A model generated the notes under the pieces. It worked only from the letters and a program-made list of their open reading frames with translations, had not been told where the DNA came from and searched no databases. This document shows positions 6,913-7,819 of a DNA stretch of 7,819 bases, in pieces. A program made the translations under genes and the position numbers. The DNA is from Defluviitaleaceae bacterium. Lineage in GTDB: Bacteria > Bacillota_A > Clostridia > Lachnospirales > WQUN01. Within the stretch, counting starts at the first letter, position 1, and each line of letters begins with the position of its first letter. The stretch lies in the NCBI GenBank assembly GCA_009779525.1, contig WREB01000041.1, forward strand, positions 1 through 7,819, in the 5' to 3' direction.

Positions 6913-7819
6913 TTATATCCTGAAAAACGATACCATTTGTTTCAGCACGTCGGCCTGCGAGTTTAGTTCCTGGGCCGCCGCCGCCGTTTCCTCCGAGGTT
7001 GAGGAATTGTCCTGCACGACCTGCGATATCTGGCTAAGGCCGATGCTAACCTGCGATATCGCCTCCGCCTGGTTCCTCGACGACTCGGCTATCGTCTTTA
7101 TGATGTTTGAAACCTGCGCCGCGTTTTCGACTATCGTGGATAAAGCCGAAGCCGTGCTTTGCGCGATCCGCGTCCCGTCGTTCACGCGCTGGTTGGAATT
7201 TTCGATCATGTTGGCGGTTTCGTCGGCCGACTCCTTGCTCTTGGATGCGAGGCTCCTGACTTCGTCCGCGACGACCGAGAAGCCCTTGCCGTGCTCGCCC
7301 GCGCGCGCCGCCTCGACGGAGGCGTTTAAGGCGAGGAGGTTCGTCTGGAACGAGATGTCCGAAATCGCTTTTATTACCTTCGATATGTTGTCCGACGAAT
7401 CCTTTATCGCGTTCATCGCGGTCAGCATGTTTTGCATTTCGTTGTTTCCGGTCTCCGCGTTCGCGGTGGACTTGGCGGAAAGCCCGTCGGCCTCGTTGGC
7501 GTTGGCCGCGTTCCGCTGCGTCTGGCTGTTGATCGTCTCGACGGAAGCCGTCAGTTCCTCGATCGCGCTCGCCTGCTCCGAAGCGCCCTCGGCTAGCGTC
7601 ATCGAAGAAGCGGAAATTTGCTTAGCGCCCGCGAGCACCTGCTCGGACGCGCTCATTATTTCGGCCATCGTTTCGTTCAGCTTGCTTGATATGGTGTTTA
7701 TCGAATTTTTTATCGCGTTGAACTGGCCGATGTATTCGCGGTTTATCCGCACGCGCAGGTCGCCTTCCTCGATGCCGCCGAGCGCTTCCGATATCTCGCT
7801 TATGTAGCCCGATATGGAC
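6913..7819 (-). CDS. Methyl-accepting chemotaxis protein, C-terminal signalling part (partial at window end)
   Basis: The frame is open to the window end, so the sensor domain, membrane segments and start are missing; 301 residues are visible. It begins with the end of a HAMP-like segment, [21 protein letters not shown] long helical hairpin follows, with the CheA/CheW-binding tip read as [20 protein letters not shown] and then [16 protein letters not shown]. Two Glu/Gln-rich flanks, [10 protein letters not shown] and [14 protein letters not shown], are likely methylation regions for CheR/CheB. The protein ends KQMVSFFRI, without the CheR-tethering pentapeptide of some enterobacterial receptors. 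Its role is to pass an unknown signal to the flagellar motor through CheA. It is convergent to the ABC operon and separated from it by a terminator, so a functional link is not implied. Confidence 0.95.
   Translation of the reverse strand, partial: SISGYISEISEALGGIEEGDLRVRINREYIGQFNAIKNSINTISSKLNETMAEIMSASEQVLAGAKQISASSMTLAEGASEQASAIEELTASVETINSQTQRNAANANEADGLSAKSTANAETGNNEMQNMLTAMNAIKDSSDNISKVIKAISDISFQTNLLALNASVEAARAGEHGKGFSVVADEVRSLASKSKESADETANMIENSNQRVNDGTRIAQSTASALSTIVENAAQVSNIIKTIAESSRNQAEAISQVSIGLSQISQVVQDNSSTSEETAAAAQELNSQADVLKQMVSFFRI

Noticed and set aside
7750..7752. GTG at 7752 (minus strand) as the start of the chemotaxis protein
   Set aside because: The frame continues to the window edge and encodes HAMP-like sequence, so this is an internal codon.
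7007..7807. Plus-strand open frame of 266 codons opposite the chemotaxis protein
   Set aside because: The Ser/Ala/Phe/Ile-rich translation is what antisense of a coiled-coil receptor gives; the minus strand encodes the conserved receptor tip.
1..7819. CRISPR arrays, tRNA or rRNA genes, insertion sequences, attachment sites
   Set aside because: I saw no regularly spaced repeats, RNA-gene signatures, transposase or integrase sequence, or terminal inverted repeats.

Overview
The window looks like a chromosomal piece of a moderately GC-rich bacterium, most plausibly a Clostridia-type Firmicute. The grounds are a short lipoprotein signal peptide, a methyl-accepting chemotaxis protein ending in a Clostridia-style tail, and AT-rich non-coding DNA beside GC-richer genes. 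This is inference from gene style; there is no rRNA or other taxonomic marker.

Positions 1-6649 are a tightly packed plus-strand gene row, probably one operon that begins upstream of the window. In order: (1) the C-terminal part of an FkbH-like HAD-IIIC protein, the family that loads a glyceryl unit from 1,3-bisphosphoglycerate onto an acyl carrier protein (ACP); (2) a 201-residue protein joining an ACP domain to a complete S-adenosylmethionine decarboxylase-like (SpeD) pyruvoyl enzyme domain; (3) a lipoprotein of unrecognised family that starts at TTG; (4) a 1043-residue MacB/FtsX-type ABC permease with two extracytoplasmic domains; (5) its ABC ATPase. The first three junctions overlap by 8, 8 and 4 bases, and the last gap is 20 bases, so the five products are probably made together.

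A reasonable reading is a small biosynthesis-plus-transport locus. FkbH would charge the ACP, the attached pyruvoyl decarboxylase would act on that intermediate or supply a decarboxylated (amine) partner, and the lipoprotein/ABC system would export, sense or protect against the product. The ACP-SpeD fusion is the most unusual item. Its Ser/His/Cys catalytic set is kept at family spacing, but the Glu normally before the cleavage serine is Ala, so its substrate may not be S-adenosylmethionine.

Positions 6650-6912 are AT-rich and non-coding. They hold a strong terminator hairpin between convergent genes, a small palindrome, and a sigma-28-like promoter candidate that could drive a short RNA. Positions 6913-7819 (minus strand) are the C-terminal part of a methyl-accepting chemotaxis protein whose start lies outside the window.
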